A stretch of 32,167 bases of DNA from NCBI GenBank assembly GCA_029936515.1, contig JAPYSK010000015.1, positions 1 through 32,167 of the forward strand. The letters are read 5' to 3'. The DNA is from Candidatus Thioglobus sp. (GTDB lineage Bacteria > Pseudomonadota > Gammaproteobacteria > PS1 > Pseudothioglobaceae). Of the stretch, positions 25,440-32,143 are shown piece after piece; position 1 is the stretch's first letter, and each line of letters opens with the position of its first letter. A program made the translations under genes and the position numbers. Under the pieces are notes generated by a model. The model saw only the letters and a list, made by a program, of their open reading frames with translations, was not told where the DNA came from and searched no databases.

Positions 25440-25940
25440 TTAAAGGGTTAGTAAAAGGTCAACGCAAGACATTGTTTTTTTACGTGAAAGAAAATATTCT
25501 TCACACTCGCCTACTTCTTTAAATCCAAGTTTTCTTAGAACATTTGCTGAGGTGTTATTTCCTTTAATATAGCATGCCGTAATTTGTTTAAAGCTGGTCT
25601 CTTTTTTGACATATTTAATTAACCCCATTACCGCTTCAGTAGCATAGCCATTGCCCCAGTATTCCCTTCCTACCCAATAGCCTAAATCTAATTTATTATC
25701 TTCTTCCAGGTTTACGCCAACACCGCCTATCAAAGAATCATTCATAAATATACTAAATGTTAAATCATCATGGTTAATATTATTTAACCACTCTTCAGCT
25801 TTTTGTTCTGTATAAGGATAAGGAACATCTGATAGCCATTTTGCTACTTGCCAATCTCCGATTTGAGAGGCAATTAATTTCTTATTTATTGTTTTTACTG
25901 GTTTCTTTAAGACCAGTCTTTTTGTCTTAATTTGATTCAT
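25440..25940 (-). CDS. GNAT family N-acetyltransferase, RimJ/RimL-like
   Basis: 166 aa. Begins MNQIKTKRLVLKKP, typical of the RimJ/RimL group. LGYWVGREYWGNGYATEAV (about residues 87-105) is the acetyl-CoA loop and NTSANVLRKLGFKEVGE the C-terminal motif. ATG 25940 taken; an in-frame TTG at 25952 adds MIFL. It follows the agmatinase gene after a 45-base gap with no repeat in between, so the two may share a transcript. Substrate (ribosomal protein or small amine) unknown. Confidence 0.86.
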   Translation of the reverse strand: MNQIKTKRLVLKKPVKTINKKLIASQIGDWQVAKWLSDVPYPYTEQKAEEWLNNINHDDLTFSIFMNDSLIGGVGVNLEEDNKLDLGYWVGREYWGNGYATEAVMGLIKYVKKETSFKQITACYIKGNNTSANVLRKLGFKEVGECEEYFLSRKKTMSCVDLLLTL

Positions 25941-25985
25941 AAGAAATATCAACTCAATAAACCCTAATTATTAGCTAGAGTTAAT

Positions 25986-26954
25986 TTAAGTTTTTTGCTT
26001 TCTGGAATAGGCAAACAAGTTTGTAATTTCAAAAACCGTAGTTGCCGCAGACAATGAGGTTAATTCTGCATGATCATAAGCTGGAGAAACTTCTACAACA
26101 TCTGCAGAAATAATGTTTAACCCTGCCAATCCTCTTAAAACTCCTACAAGCTCTCGTGTTGTCATTCCTGCAATCTCAGGTGTTCCTGTACCGGGTGCAT
26201 GAGCAGGATCCAGAACATCAATATCAATCGATAAATACATTGGATTGTCTCCCACACGATCTCTAATGCGTTTAACAATATGGTCTATACCTTCGCTTTG
26301 GAATTCATCACAATGTATAACTTTAAAGCCTAATTCCTTATCCTTTTTTAGATCGTCTCTAGAATACAAGGGTCCTCGAATACCAACATGCATAGAGGCG
26401 CCCTCTAAGAAAAGTTTTTCCTCAGCCGCTCTTCGGAATGGTGTGCCGTGAGTATAAGGAGCTCCGTAATAGGTGTCCCAAGTATCTAAATGAGCATCAA
26501 AGTGAACGAGTGCGACTTGGCCATGATGATGATTGACTGCTCTGAGCAAAGGCAAGGCAATTGTATGATCTCCACCCAAGCTAATTATCCTATCTACTTT
26601 TCCCAACAGGTCTGTTGCCGCCTTTTGAATTTCCACAACTGCTTTTTCAATATTGTAAGGATTACAAGCTATATCCCCAGCATCGGCCACTTGTTGTTCA
26701 GCAAAAGGTTCGGTGTCATATGCCGGATGATACTGGGTACGGAGATGCCTTGAAGCTTGACGGATGGCCTGTGGTCCAAATCTAGCTCCAGGACGATAAC
26801 TAGTCCCTGCATCAAATGGAATTCCTACAATAGCCACATCACAATGCGAAACATCTCGGAGTTCAGGCAGCCTAGCAAAGGTGGAAGGGCCAGCAAAACG
26901 TGGAACTACAGTGCCACTGATTGGTTGAATAGGTGTGCTGTCTGAATTACTCAT
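25986..26954 (-). CDS. Agmatinase / guanidinobutyrase-type ureohydrolase
   Basis: 322 aa with all binuclear manganese ligands: SLGGDHTIALP (about 124), VHFDAHLDTWD (about 150) and SIDIDVLDPAHAPGTGTPE (about 240-258), the last canonical for agmatinases. The N-terminal part (VVPRFAGPSTFARLP, GIPFDAGTSYRPGARFGPQAIR) matches the agmatinase/GbuA/GpuA group. It would release urea from agmatine (to putrescine) or a guanidino acid. A perfect Shine-Dalgarno (AAGGAGGGG) precedes the ATG. Second ureohydrolase in this window and more typical than that at 16773-17771. Confidence 0.9.
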   Translation of the reverse strand: MSNSDSTPIQPISGTVVPRFAGPSTFARLPELRDVSHCDVAIVGIPFDAGTSYRPGARFGPQAIRQASRHLRTQYHPAYDTEPFAEQQVADAGDIACNPYNIEKAVVEIQKAATDLLGKVDRIISLGGDHTIALPLLRAVNHHHGQVALVHFDAHLDTWDTYYGAPYTHGTPFRRAAEEKLFLEGASMHVGIRGPLYSRDDLKKDKELGFKVIHCDEFQSEGIDHIVKRIRDRVGDNPMYLSIDIDVLDPAHAPGTGTPEIAGMTTRELVGVLRGLAGLNIISADVVEVSPAYDHAELTSLSAATTVFEITNLFAYSRKQKT

Positions 26955-26986
26955 TTCCCCTCCTTAGGTATAAATAGTTTTTTCAT

Positions 26987-27128
26987 ACTATAATTATATT
27001 TCAATTTAAACTTAGTAAAAATCTAAATTCTGTTTGATATGTGAGGGAGAGTTAATTAATGTATAGCCAAGAGCAATGAGCCTCCCCCTCATACCTTCAA
27101 AGTGTGAATATATATGCGAGGGATAGTA
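26987..27128 (-). repeat. Dispersed intergenic repeat copy R3 (long form)
   Basis: Long copy between the GGCT-like stop and the agmatinase start. The core is degraded (TCTAAATTCTGTTTGATATG replaces the usual core). On the right it continues with TAGCCAAGAG and TACCTTCAAAGTGTGAATAT, the latter nearly identical to R8. The -35 hexamer is altered to TTAGAT and the 18-base spacing is lost. A TATAAT at 26998-26993 is present but not at the family spacing, so the agmatinase promoter here is uncertain. Confidence 0.8.
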
Positions 27129-27149
27129 GATTTTTCATGTTTTTACTAA

Positions 27150-27590
27150 TTAATTTTCTGGCACAAAGGGTCTAATCCATTGCTCGACATAATCGTCAGG
27201 CAGATTGGCACTCTTAATACCTGCGTTAATTCTTTCAATATACTCAGCTTGAGGTTTACCCATGTCATTATCGGAAGCAACATAAACCAAGCAATCAAAA
27301 AGTCCTTCTTCCGTTTGAATGCTCAAAATATACTTATCATACATGCCTTCAGACACACATTCGTAGTTGTCTAAATACTCAATATCCTGTTCACTTAAGG
27401 TGAACACTTCCCCCAAAACAAAGGCATTCGGAGAAGGCTTAACGCTCGCATAACCCCCACTATTAATCAACCAAGCATAACCCGACAACCTTCCCGAAAT
27501 CAGATAATCTGACTCTGGACAACGAAGAGCCATTTGCTCCTTTGATAAGTTTGATCCATAGGCGAAGTAATAGCTTTTTAGATTAGTCAT
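27150..27590 (-). CDS. Gamma-glutamylcyclotransferase-like (AIG2/GGCT fold) protein
   Basis: 146 aa. Hallmark YFAYGSNLSKEQM at residues 8-20 (the substrate-binding YGSN turn), then GRLSGYAWLINSGGYASVKPS and YLDNYECVSEGMYDKYIL with the catalytic-type glutamate. Relatives form 5-oxoproline from gamma-glutamyl amino acids or act on gamma-glutamylamines, so glutathione or amine turnover is possible. The ATG directly abuts repeat fragment R4 with no Shine-Dalgarno, and the repeat promoter is missing there. Confidence 0.86.
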   Translation of the reverse strand: MTNLKSYYFAYGSNLSKEQMALRCPESDYLISGRLSGYAWLINSGGYASVKPSPNAFVLGEVFTLSEQDIEYLDNYECVSEGMYDKYILSIQTEEGLFDCLVYVASDNDMGKPQAEYIERINAGIKSANLPDDYVEQWIRPFVPEN

Positions 27591-27619
27591 AATTTTCGTT
27601 TGATGTGTAGGGGTGAGTT
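27590..27619 (-). repeat. Dispersed intergenic repeat copy R4 (fragment)
   Basis: Only the upstream block survives (TTTTCGTTTGATGTGTAGG on the plus strand), ending exactly at the GGCT-like start codon. The TTGGAC and -10 half is missing. It lies in the only divergent gap of this region. Confidence 0.7.
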
Positions 27620-27668
27620 TATTTTGAACTATAATTGACTTTCTTTAACAATATCACTGGAAATAATA

Positions 27669-28001
27669 ATGTCAATAAATTTCAAAACTTATAGCGACTT
27701 ATGGATAAAGCCAGTCAACGATAAAGAGACTGAAGGTTTGTCAGAAGTATTATCTGATGACTTTGTCTGGTCGAATGATAGATTTAATTGGGTAGTAAAT
27801 AAACAAGACACAATCGATTGGTGTAGAGATACAAATCTGATAGGTGTTGATTTTAGCGCTTATTATGAAAACGATGAGGTTTTAGTAGGAATACATACTG
27901 CTAGAGAGCCGAACGTTGCTGAATCAAGTGTAATGTTTATAGCTAAAATTAAAGATGATAAGATTGTCTCACACCACTATATTCGCGAATTTGATAGATA
28001 A
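27669..28001 (+). CDS. NTF2/SnoaL-like small protein
   Basis: 110 aa, the only plus-strand gene in the last 7.4 kb. The pattern is of a SnoaL/NTF2-like cone: an N-terminal helix with TYSDLWIKPVNDKET, SEVLSDDFVWSNDRF, then alternating strands ESSVMFIAKIKDDKIVSHHYIREF. No catalytic set is evident, so it may bind a small ligand. GGAAATAA precedes the ATG. Its TAA lies within repeat copy R5. Confidence 0.68.
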   Translation: MSINFKTYSDLWIKPVNDKETEGLSEVLSDDFVWSNDRFNWVVNKQDTIDWCRDTNLIGVDFSAYYENDEVLVGIHTAREPNVAESSVMFIAKIKDDKIVSHHYIREFDR

Positions 28002-28050
28002 AAGTCCAAATTTCATTTGATGTATGAGGGAGGGGGTATATGTATAAACT
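27994..28050 (-). repeat. Dispersed intergenic repeat copy R5
   Basis: At the convergent junction between the NTF2-like gene and aspA. The GATAAAAGTCC start of the core supplies the NTF2-like stop codon (27999-28001), and the repeat's right end runs into the aspA stop. The TTGGAC hexamer is intact but no TATAAT-like hexamer stands 17-18 bases away, as expected where no gene starts. Confidence 0.83.
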
Positions 28051-29448
28051 TTAGCGGATATTGGGCTTTGTAAGGTTATCCACATGCAAAACTTCGTTCA
28101 CCTGGTCTTCTGTCATTAAGCCTTCTTGAATAATAATCTCACGAACAGTAATCTCCTCTTTAAGTGCTCTTTTGGCAATTCGAGCTGATTCTTTATAGCC
28201 TAAATGAGGAGTAAAGAATGTCGCTATACCAGGACTTTGTTCAACATATTTTGCACATACTTCAACATTCGCAGTAATTCCATCTACACATTTTGTTCTT
28301 AGCATTACCATCGCATTAGTCATATAGCGTAATGAACGTAGTATGTTTACCGCCAAAACAGGCTCAAAAGCATTGAGCTGCATTTGTCCTGCTTCAGCGG
28401 CTAAAGTGATTACCAAATCATTTCCAATTACTTGAAAAGCGGTTTGATTAACAGCTTCAGGAATAACAGGATTAACTTTCCCAGGCATAATTGAAGATCC
28501 AGCTTGAACAGCAGGGAGATTTATCTCATTAAAACCGGCAATTGGGCCTGATGATGATAATCTTAAGTCATTAGATATTTTTGAAAGCTTTATAGCCACT
28601 CGTTTAAGAACAGAAGAGAACGACACAAAAGCACTTGTGTCAGATGTTGCAGCAATTGGATTTGGAGCTAGCACCAAAGGTAGTCCAGATAAATCTGCCA
28701 AGGCCTCTACCGCTATTTTTGGATAATCTAGATGACTATTAATACCTGTTCCAATAGCTGTTGCACCTAAATTGACCTCCAAAAATAATTGTGACATTTC
28801 TTCCAGCCTTTTAATATCATCTAATAAAGTATTACCGAAAGCAGTAAATTCCTGACCAAGACTCATTGGTACAGCGTCTTGGAGTTGTGTTCGCCCCATT
28901 TTAATGACACCGGCAAATTCGACACCTTTGGCATGAAAAGAATCAGACAGAGCTTTAATTGCCTCCAATAAAGGGTCATACTCTTTTAAAAATCCAACCA
29001 ATAAGGCAGTCGGATAGGTGTCATTCGTTGACTGTGACATGTTGACATGACCGAGTGGTGAGATAGCATCATAATCTCCTTTTTCTTTTCCGATGATTTC
29101 AAGTGCTACATTGGCAATTACTTCATTAGCATTCATATTAGTTGAAGTGCCGGCGCCTCCCTGGATTATCTCAACTACAAACTGATCATGGAACTCACCG
29201 TTGATAATTCTCTCACAAGCAGCGACTATTGGATGATAGATATCATCATCTAATAGGCCCAGTTTATTATTTGCTCGAGCACACGCAAGCTTAACCATGG
29301 CATAAGCAATAATAATATTTGGGTAGACTGAAATAGCAACATCAGCAATCGGGAAATTATCAACTGCGCGCTTAGTATGAATACCGTAATAAGCATCACT
29401 AGGTATTTTCATTTCACCTAAAAAATCAGATTCTATTCTGTATTTCAC
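28051..29448 (-). CDS. aspA: Aspartate ammonia-lyase
   Basis: 465 aa, standard length for aspartase. It deaminates L-aspartate to fumarate and ammonia. The superfamily signature GSSIMPGKVNPVIPE (about residues 317-331) with its catalytic-loop serine is intact. Also present are the GAGTSTNMNANEV and NMSQSTNDTYPTA motifs that bind the substrate carboxylates. Class II fumarase is the main alternative, but the N-terminus (YRIESDFLGEMKIPSDAYYGIHTKRA) is aspartase-like. A weak repeat promoter (R6) lies 90 bases upstream. Confidence 0.93.
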   Translation of the reverse strand: MKYRIESDFLGEMKIPSDAYYGIHTKRAVDNFPIADVAISVYPNIIIAYAMVKLACARANNKLGLLDDDIYHPIVAACERIINGEFHDQFVVEIIQGGAGTSTNMNANEVIANVALEIIGKEKGDYDAISPLGHVNMSQSTNDTYPTALLVGFLKEYDPLLEAIKALSDSFHAKGVEFAGVIKMGRTQLQDAVPMSLGQEFTAFGNTLLDDIKRLEEMSQLFLEVNLGATAIGTGINSHLDYPKIAVEALADLSGLPLVLAPNPIAATSDTSAFVSFSSVLKRVAIKLSKISNDLRLSSSGPIAGFNEINLPAVQAGSSIMPGKVNPVIPEAVNQTAFQVIGNDLVITLAAEAGQMQLNAFEPVLAVNILRSLRYMTNAMVMLRTKCVDGITANVEVCAKYVEQSPGIATFFTPHLGYKESARIAKRALKEEITVREIIIQEGLMTEDQVNEVLHVDNLTKPNIR

Positions 29449-29537
29449 AATCTCAAATAATTAATAAATGTACTATCAAGCAATAATAGCTATTTTTTTT
29501 GAGAATCATACGCTTATCAATTCTTAATTGAGAAATT

Positions 29538-29567
29538 ATTATTTAATTTGAACCTAGTAAAATCCAA
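29538..29567 (-). promoter_or_regulatory. Repeat-borne promoter for aspA (R6, weak match)
   Basis: Minus strand: TTGGAT (29567-29562), 18 bases, AATAAT (29543-29538). Each hexamer has one base changed relative to R1/R8 or consensus. The ATG is 90 bases downstream. Confidence 0.4.
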
Positions 29568-29630
29568 ATTTCGTTTGAAGTTTAAGATAGGGTGTATTAA
29601 TACTTAGCCGAGTACAAGAGGTTTTCCTCC
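29538..29630 (-). repeat. Dispersed intergenic repeat copy R6
   Basis: Between fdxA and aspA. It contains AACCTAGTAAAATCCAAATT, then CGTTTGAAG, then TTAATACTTAGCCGAG shared with R8, and ends at the fdxA stop. Compared with R8 it has lost about 14 bases between AACCTAGT and the core, so the -10 is a different TA-rich hexamer at the same spacing. Confidence 0.78.
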
Positions 29631-29981
29631 TTAGTCACCTTTGCCGGGTTTTTCAGAAAATAAATGCATCTTGCCATCTGGAAAATTAATAGGGTGATAT
29701 TTTTCGTGCTCTGGATCTGGGTCTCCGTTTTCAGTAATGTTTGGCCACATCATCTCAGTACTATATTTTCTATTGAACTCTACCCACTTATCGCCAGCTG
29801 GATCGGTATCAGGCAATATAGCTTCAACTGGACATTCTGGCACACATACATCACAATCAATACATTCTTCTGGGTTAATAACCAGCATATTTTCGCCTTC
29901 ATAGAAACAATCTACTGGGCATACTTCAACACAATCTAAGTGCTTACATTTGATACAATTATCGTTTACTATATAGGCCAT
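29631..29981 (-). CDS. fdxA: Seven-iron ferredoxin FdxA
   Basis: 116 aa ferredoxin of the Azotobacter FdI type. Cysteines match the known ligands one residue offset: C9, C17 and C50 for the [3Fe-4S] cluster, C21, C40, C43 and C46 for [4Fe-4S], with C12 and C25 free. The C-terminal tail after residue 55 ([18 protein letters not shown]) is the usual lid of this family. Low-potential electron carrier; partner unknown. Single gene between repeats R6 and R7. Confidence 0.95.
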   Translation of the reverse strand: MAYIVNDNCIKCKHLDCVEVCPVDCFYEGENMLVINPEECIDCDVCVPECPVEAILPDTDPAGDKWVEFNRKYSTEMMWPNITENGDPDPEHEKYHPINFPDGKMHLFSEKPGKGD

Positions 29982-30028
29982 TTAACTTTATTCAATAAAA
30001 GAAATTAAAAATATGATTCCGTGTTATT

Positions 30029-30098
30029 TTGAACTAAGTATATAACTATAAAAAATAAAAGTCCAAATTTCGTTTAATGTGTGAGGGAGACTGATCCT
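30029..30098 (-). repeat. Dispersed intergenic repeat copy R7
   Basis: Between the methyltransferase and fdxA. The core is intact apart from one base (TTTAATGTG for TTTGATGTG). The left arm, including the spacer between the hexamers, is unlike R1 and R8, but the -35/-10 distance is kept. Confidence 0.85.
30037..30066 (-). promoter_or_regulatory. Repeat-borne promoter for fdxA (R7)
   Basis: Minus strand: TTGGAC (30066-30061), 18 bases of AT-rich spacer, TATACT (30042-30037). The fdxA ATG is 56 bases beyond the -10. Confidence 0.6.
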
Positions 30099-30124
30099 CT
30101 ACTTCTAGTATCAAAAGCTCTAAT

Positions 30125-30754
30125 TTATTTTTTTCTAAATACCGTGATAATTACTTTGTCACTGCCATGATCTTTGTCTGGATTATTGCCATAGGCATAT
30201 ATTTCATGAAAATTAGGCTTGGTTATACTCCTTTCAATCTCTAAAATTTTTTTATCAAATCCAGCTTTTTTATATAACTTATAATGAATTGTAAAAACAA
30301 AAAGACCGCCAGATCTGGTGACTCTTAAAAGTTCATCTAATACATCTGGCCCGACATGACCATGAGTAAAAGTCCCTGCACTTACAATTGCTCCATAATG
30401 ATTGTCATTTATCAATAATCTTTTGGTAAGGTCTGCCTCAATTATTTTTGAATAGCAATTTTTTAATCTAGCAATATTTAGCATTTCAGGAGAAATATCA
30501 ATAGCATCCAGTTCTCTTGAACTTACATTTAAACACTGTCCAATGAGACCTGTTCCTGCACCAACATCTAGAATTGGAGTGTCTTTATTATTGGAATATT
30601 TATCAAAATATTTAGCTATTTCTAAAGGAGAGCGATAGTCATTTTGTTTAGCAAAATCGCTATCGTATGTAGAAGCCCAACTTCTATATAGATTTATAGA
30701 GTCTTCAGAAGTCTTTATTGAATATGCATCTTTTAAACCTTTTTTTTCTGACAT
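30125..30754 (-). CDS. Class I SAM-dependent methyltransferase
   Basis: 209 aa. Motif I is PILDVGAGTGLIGQCL (about residues 60-75) followed by the acidic ELDAIDISPEMLNIAR loop, then AIVSAGTFTHGHVGPDVLDELLRVTRSGGLFVFTIH as post-motifs II-III. The N-terminal part (LYRSWASTYDSDFAKQNDY) matches the small-molecule Methyltransf_11/25 group. Acceptor unknown. Downstream of repeat R8, whose promoter stands 35 bases from the ATG as in R1. Confidence 0.86.
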   Translation of the reverse strand: MSEKKGLKDAYSIKTSEDSINLYRSWASTYDSDFAKQNDYRSPLEIAKYFDKYSNNKDTPILDVGAGTGLIGQCLNVSSRELDAIDISPEMLNIARLKNCYSKIIEADLTKRLLINDNHYGAIVSAGTFTHGHVGPDVLDELLRVTRSGGLFVFTIHYKLYKKAGFDKKILEIERSITKPNFHEIYAYGNNPDKDHGSDKVIITVFRKK

Positions 30755-30760
30755 GTAATT

Positions 30761-30916
30761 CTTATAATTTCAGTATCAATCTAAACCTAGTATAAATCTA
30801 GTGAGATAAAAAGTCCAAATTTCGTTTGATGTGTGAGGGAGGGAATACTAATACATAGCCGAGTGAAATAGGGGGTCCCCTGTACCTTGAAAGTGTGAAT
30901 AAATATGCTAAGGAGG
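30761..30916 (-). repeat. Dispersed intergenic repeat copy R8 (long, best preserved)
   Basis: About 156 bases filling the gap between djlA and the methyltransferase. Parts from left to right on the plus strand: left arm CTTATAATTTCAGTATCAAT, AACCTAGTATAAATCTAG, core, GTGTGAGGGAGGG, ACTAATACATAGCCGAG, the self-complementary AGGGGGTCCCCT, and TACCTTGAAAGTGTGAATAA. Best model for the full-length element. Confidence 0.88.
30789..30818 (-). promoter_or_regulatory. Repeat-borne promoter for the methyltransferase (R8)
   Basis: Minus strand: TTGGAC (30818-30813), 18 bases, TATACT (30794-30789). Same geometry relative to the start codon as in R1 (35 bases). Confidence 0.6.
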
Positions 30917-30928
30917 ATTACACCTTAA

Positions 30929-31708
30929 TTAGCGCATGCCACGGTGCTTTTTAATGAGCTCATAAGCGCTAATGATTTCTTGGGTTTTTTCATTGGCTAT
31001 TTTTTTCATCTCCTCTGGCAAGCCTTTGGAAACTAATTTATCTGGATGATGCTGAGCTAACAATCGGCGATAGGCTCGTTTGAGCTCTTTATCAGTTAGA
31101 CTTTTATCCGCACCCAATATCACGTAGGCATCGTTAACTGTTAGTTGATTAGTATTGTTGCTAGTAGCGGAAAATTGCTGAATCAGACTCTCTAGCTCAT
31201 GAATAGGAAAGTGTAGTTTTTGCGCGATATATTTAAGTGCATCATGTTCTTTATCGTCAAACACGCCATCAGCATAAGTGGCTTGGATTTGAATCTCTAA
31301 AAACATGCGTATTAAGTGTGTACGCCTATGACTTTCAGTACGGAACTGTTCAAGCACTTCGTCTAGGTTGAAATCTTTGTGTTTGCCTTGGTTAAACAGG
31401 TCTTTTGCAACTTTTTGCATATCGTCTGATAATTGCATATGTTGCATAACTTGCTGTGCTAAGAGAATTTCAGACTTTGATACCTTGCCATCGACTTTGG
31501 CAATATAGCCCATAACTGAAAATACACTACTAAAAAATGCTGCTTGAACGCGCTGCTGATCGCCCGGACGATAATCTTTAGCGAATCCGCCAAAATTAGA
31601 CTTACGTTTAGAAAAATTACCCGCGAATGCCACACCAAGCATCGCACCTAGCGGCCCACCAATCATATAACCTAGTGCCCCACCTAAAACTGTTGTCCAC
31701 CAACTCAT
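30929..31708 (-). CDS. djlA: Co-chaperone DjlA (TerB plus J domain)
   Basis: 259 aa. An N-terminal glycine-rich membrane anchor (TVLGGALGYMIGGPLGAMLGVAFAG) is followed by a TerB-like helical domain about 50-165 (AKVDGKVSKSEI and YADGVFDDKEHD acidic motifs). A C-terminal J domain about 190-259 has the HPD tripeptide in LLAQHHPDKLVSKG. It anchors DnaK activity at the inner membrane. Length and domain order fit gammaproteobacterial DjlA. Upstream lies a spacer of about 190 bases with the inverted-repeat element at 31801-31862. Confidence 0.93.
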   Translation of the reverse strand: MSWWTTVLGGALGYMIGGPLGAMLGVAFAGNFSKRKSNFGGFAKDYRPGDQQRVQAAFFSSVFSVMGYIAKVDGKVSKSEILLAQQVMQHMQLSDDMQKVAKDLFNQGKHKDFNLDEVLEQFRTESHRRTHLIRMFLEIQIQATYADGVFDDKEHDALKYIAQKLHFPIHELESLIQQFSATSNNTNQLTVNDAYVILGADKSLTDKELKRAYRRLLAQHHPDKLVSKGLPEEMKKIANEKTQEIISAYELIKKHRGMR

Positions 31709-31800
31709 AATTATTACTCTATTTTTTGTTAAAAAACCAAGCTATATTTTGTACCAAACTTCGATAATTGCAAGCAAAAAGACAGAAAATATTTATTATC

Positions 31801-31862
31801 GATACACATCCTGTCAGGAACAATAGCTCCCCCGCAGGGGATTGATATTAAAGATGTGTATC
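31801..31862. repeat. Inverted-repeat element, possible structured RNA
   Basis: Perfect 10-base arms GATACACATC (31801-31810) and GATGTGTATC (31853-31862) enclose 42 bases. On the minus strand these hold a GC-rich hairpin (CCCCTGCGGGG with flanking CAAT/ATTG) and a small TCC-TGACA-GGA hairpin. Together they could form a three-way junction about 90 bases upstream of djlA. No T-tract follows, so it is not a standard terminator. No riboswitch class recognised. Confidence 0.45.
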
Positions 31863-31907
31863 TTGAGTTGAGAAGAAGAATAGTAAAAGTATAAGAAGTT
31901 TTTTCAT
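31848..31907 (-). CDS. 19-codon ORF with signal-peptide-like sequence
   Basis: MKKLLILLLFFFSTQDTHL, starting with ATGA overlap on the stop of the ORF upstream and ending inside the right arm of the inverted repeat. The hydrophobic run looks like the first part of a signal peptide cut short. It may be the 5' remnant of a lipoprotein or exported-protein gene (in another frame LLFLTGC, a lipobox-like motif, follows), or a short leader peptide. Weak case for a functional product. Confidence 0.3.
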   Translation of the reverse strand: MKKLLILLLFFFSTQDTHL

Positions 31908-32122
31908 ATACTTCTCCATTTTTCTAGTGCGATATAATTTTTAAAGTACCAATCTTTAAATTCAGGATTGGCTTTAAATTCTCCTGTCATTTGCTTTGAT
32001 GTAAATTGGTCTGACCTAAAACGCTGTGCTAACAATCTATAATCTTTTAATGTTTTCTCTTCGTCAACAAGCTTGTCAAATTGTACTTGTTCTTTTGCCT
32101 TCCAAGCTACACTAATTATAAG
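31904..32122 (-). pseudogene. 5'-truncated ORF of unknown family
   Basis: 73 open codons on the minus strand ending in TGA 31906-31904, with protein-like composition (AWKAKEQVQFDKLVDEEKT, QMTGEFKANPEFKDWYF, NYIALEKW). No ATG lies near its beginning, and an in-frame stop at 32125-32123 separates it from repeat R9. The TATAAT of R9 falls within its first codons, so transcription would start inside the reading frame. Reads as the C-terminal remnant of a gene whose 5' end was replaced by the repeat; an internal TTG or ATG start giving a 30-50 aa protein is the alternative. Confidence 0.45.
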
Positions 32123-32143
32123 TCACCTTGAGCCAAAGTCCAA
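32115..32143 (-). promoter_or_regulatory. Repeat-borne promoter in R9
   Basis: Minus strand: TTGGAC (32143-32138), 17 bases, TATAAT (32120-32115). The best -10 in the family with the optimal spacing. It would drive the truncated ORF, the 19-codon ORF and possibly djlA. Confidence 0.62.

Noticed and set aside
30870-30881. AGGGGGTCCCCT palindrome in R8 as a terminator
   Set aside because: The loop would be two bases or fewer, no T-tract follows, and R3 and R6 do not conserve it.
31853-31863. Resemblance of AGATGTGTAT to the Tn5 mosaic end (possible library adapter contamination)
   Set aside because: Only the first ten bases agree; the rest of the mosaic end (AAGAGACAG) is absent and the sequence forms part of a local inverted repeat.
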